This document shows, piece after piece, positions 63,729-64,000 of a DNA stretch of 64,000 bases. Below the pieces are notes generated by a model that saw only the letters and a list, made by a program, of their open reading frames with translations, did not search any database and was not told where the DNA came from. Every line of letters begins with the position of its first letter. Positions within the stretch are counted from its first letter, which is position 1. Position numbers and translations under genes: made by a program. The stretch covers positions 44,686 to 108,685 of the forward strand of contig ONDM01000012.1 in the NCBI GenBank assembly GCA_900316585.1, given 5' to 3'. Source of the DNA: an uncultured Prevotellaceae bacterium. Its GTDB lineage: Bacteria > Bacteroidota > Bacteroidia > Bacteroidales > Bacteroidaceae.

Positions 63729-64000
63729 AAATTTATTCTTATTTTAGGTTATATACATTCATGTCCATTTATGTAAAAAATTCCTGCTGACCTTGTTTAT
63801 GTCTTGTCAGTCACCATTTGCAAAACCATATTTGACCCTCAAAGAGGCTGAATTTGATAAGTAACTTGCTACATACTCATAATAAGGAGCTAAATAGAAC
63901 ACGAATGGGAAATACACAAATGCTAAACTAAAGAAGATATTGGCCAAAATAAACGCTATACCGAGAGAGAAACTTGATTTTTCAACTTCCTAAAACGGTG
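63729..64000. other. AT-rich sequence at the right edge
   Basis: No gene, RNA or clear hairpin is seen. Composition drops to host-like AT content after the inverted-repeat element, so this is either a low-GC part of the mobile element or a different insertion. Confidence 0.4.

Overview
The window is chromosomal DNA of a Bacteroidales bacterium (Bacteroides/Phocaeicola/Prevotella-like). The reasons are direct: many intergenic regions carry the Bacteroidetes promoter pair TTTG / TAnnTTTG at 19-21 bp spacing instead of sigma70 boxes; the tmRNA encodes a GENNYALAA tag; and there are SusC-type TonB-dependent receptors, DUF4249 and DUF4421 proteins, RNase Y and a PyrK/PyrD(B) pair. The species cannot be fixed from sequence alone.

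Layout. 1-1.7 kb: 3' part of a secreted GH53 galactanase fused to a NodB deacetylase, then tmRNA on the minus strand. 2.2-9.3 kb: one plus-strand envelope operon with two tandem-duplicated small lipoproteins, a secreted protein, a TonB-dependent receptor, a DUF4249 lipoprotein and an MG2/plug-like protein. 9.4-17.1 kb: mostly minus-strand housekeeping genes (rny, zapA with a coiled-coil partner, tRNA-His, folD, ffh), plus a TPR protein and a 23-bp-period palindrome array. 17.3-23.5 kb: FadL-like porin, a queuosine-precursor salvage pair (transporter and QueF) under a candidate preQ1 riboswitch, divIC, dnaX. 23.5-30.6 kb: a minus operon (DPM1-like glycosyltransferase, dihydroorotase, MetH activation domain, PlsC), a DnaJ/TerB protein with a Dcu transporter, and dinB. 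30.7-49.8 kb: envelope protein, metallopeptidase, PHP/MaoC, Nif3/zinc ribbon, holA, XRE regulator, pyrK-pyrD-GH25, a GNAT-TrmD fusion, ligA, dapA-ridA, DUF4421 and a Gfo/Idh/MocA oxidoreductase.

49.85 kb to the end is the left part of an integrative conjugative element of the CTnDOT type. Base composition becomes clearly GC-richer at the boundary. The junction is a GTAACTTTGC site, matching the GTAnnTTTGC core used by IntDOT, and lies in the -7 box of the oxidoreductase gene. The integrase has 411 residues with Ser259 in place of the first catalytic Arg, as in IntDOT. Next come a RhuM-like fragment, two minus-strand helix-turn-helix proteins, and a divergent plus-strand module laid out like xis2c-xis2d-orf3-exc (two small HTH proteins, a DUF4099/DUF3945 protein, topoisomerase III), then DUF1896 and a giant adenine-methylase/SNF2 helicase. 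No rteC, tetQ, mob or tra genes are visible; the element runs past the window or is truncated. A 102-bp inverted-repeat element and AT-rich DNA close the window.

I found no wholly new multi-gene system. The best leads are the GNAT-TrmD fusion, the membrane-anchored MORN-GH25 protein, the 28-bp duplication that shifts the frame of the methylase-helicase, the palindromes in the integrative element, and the 23-bp palindrome array.
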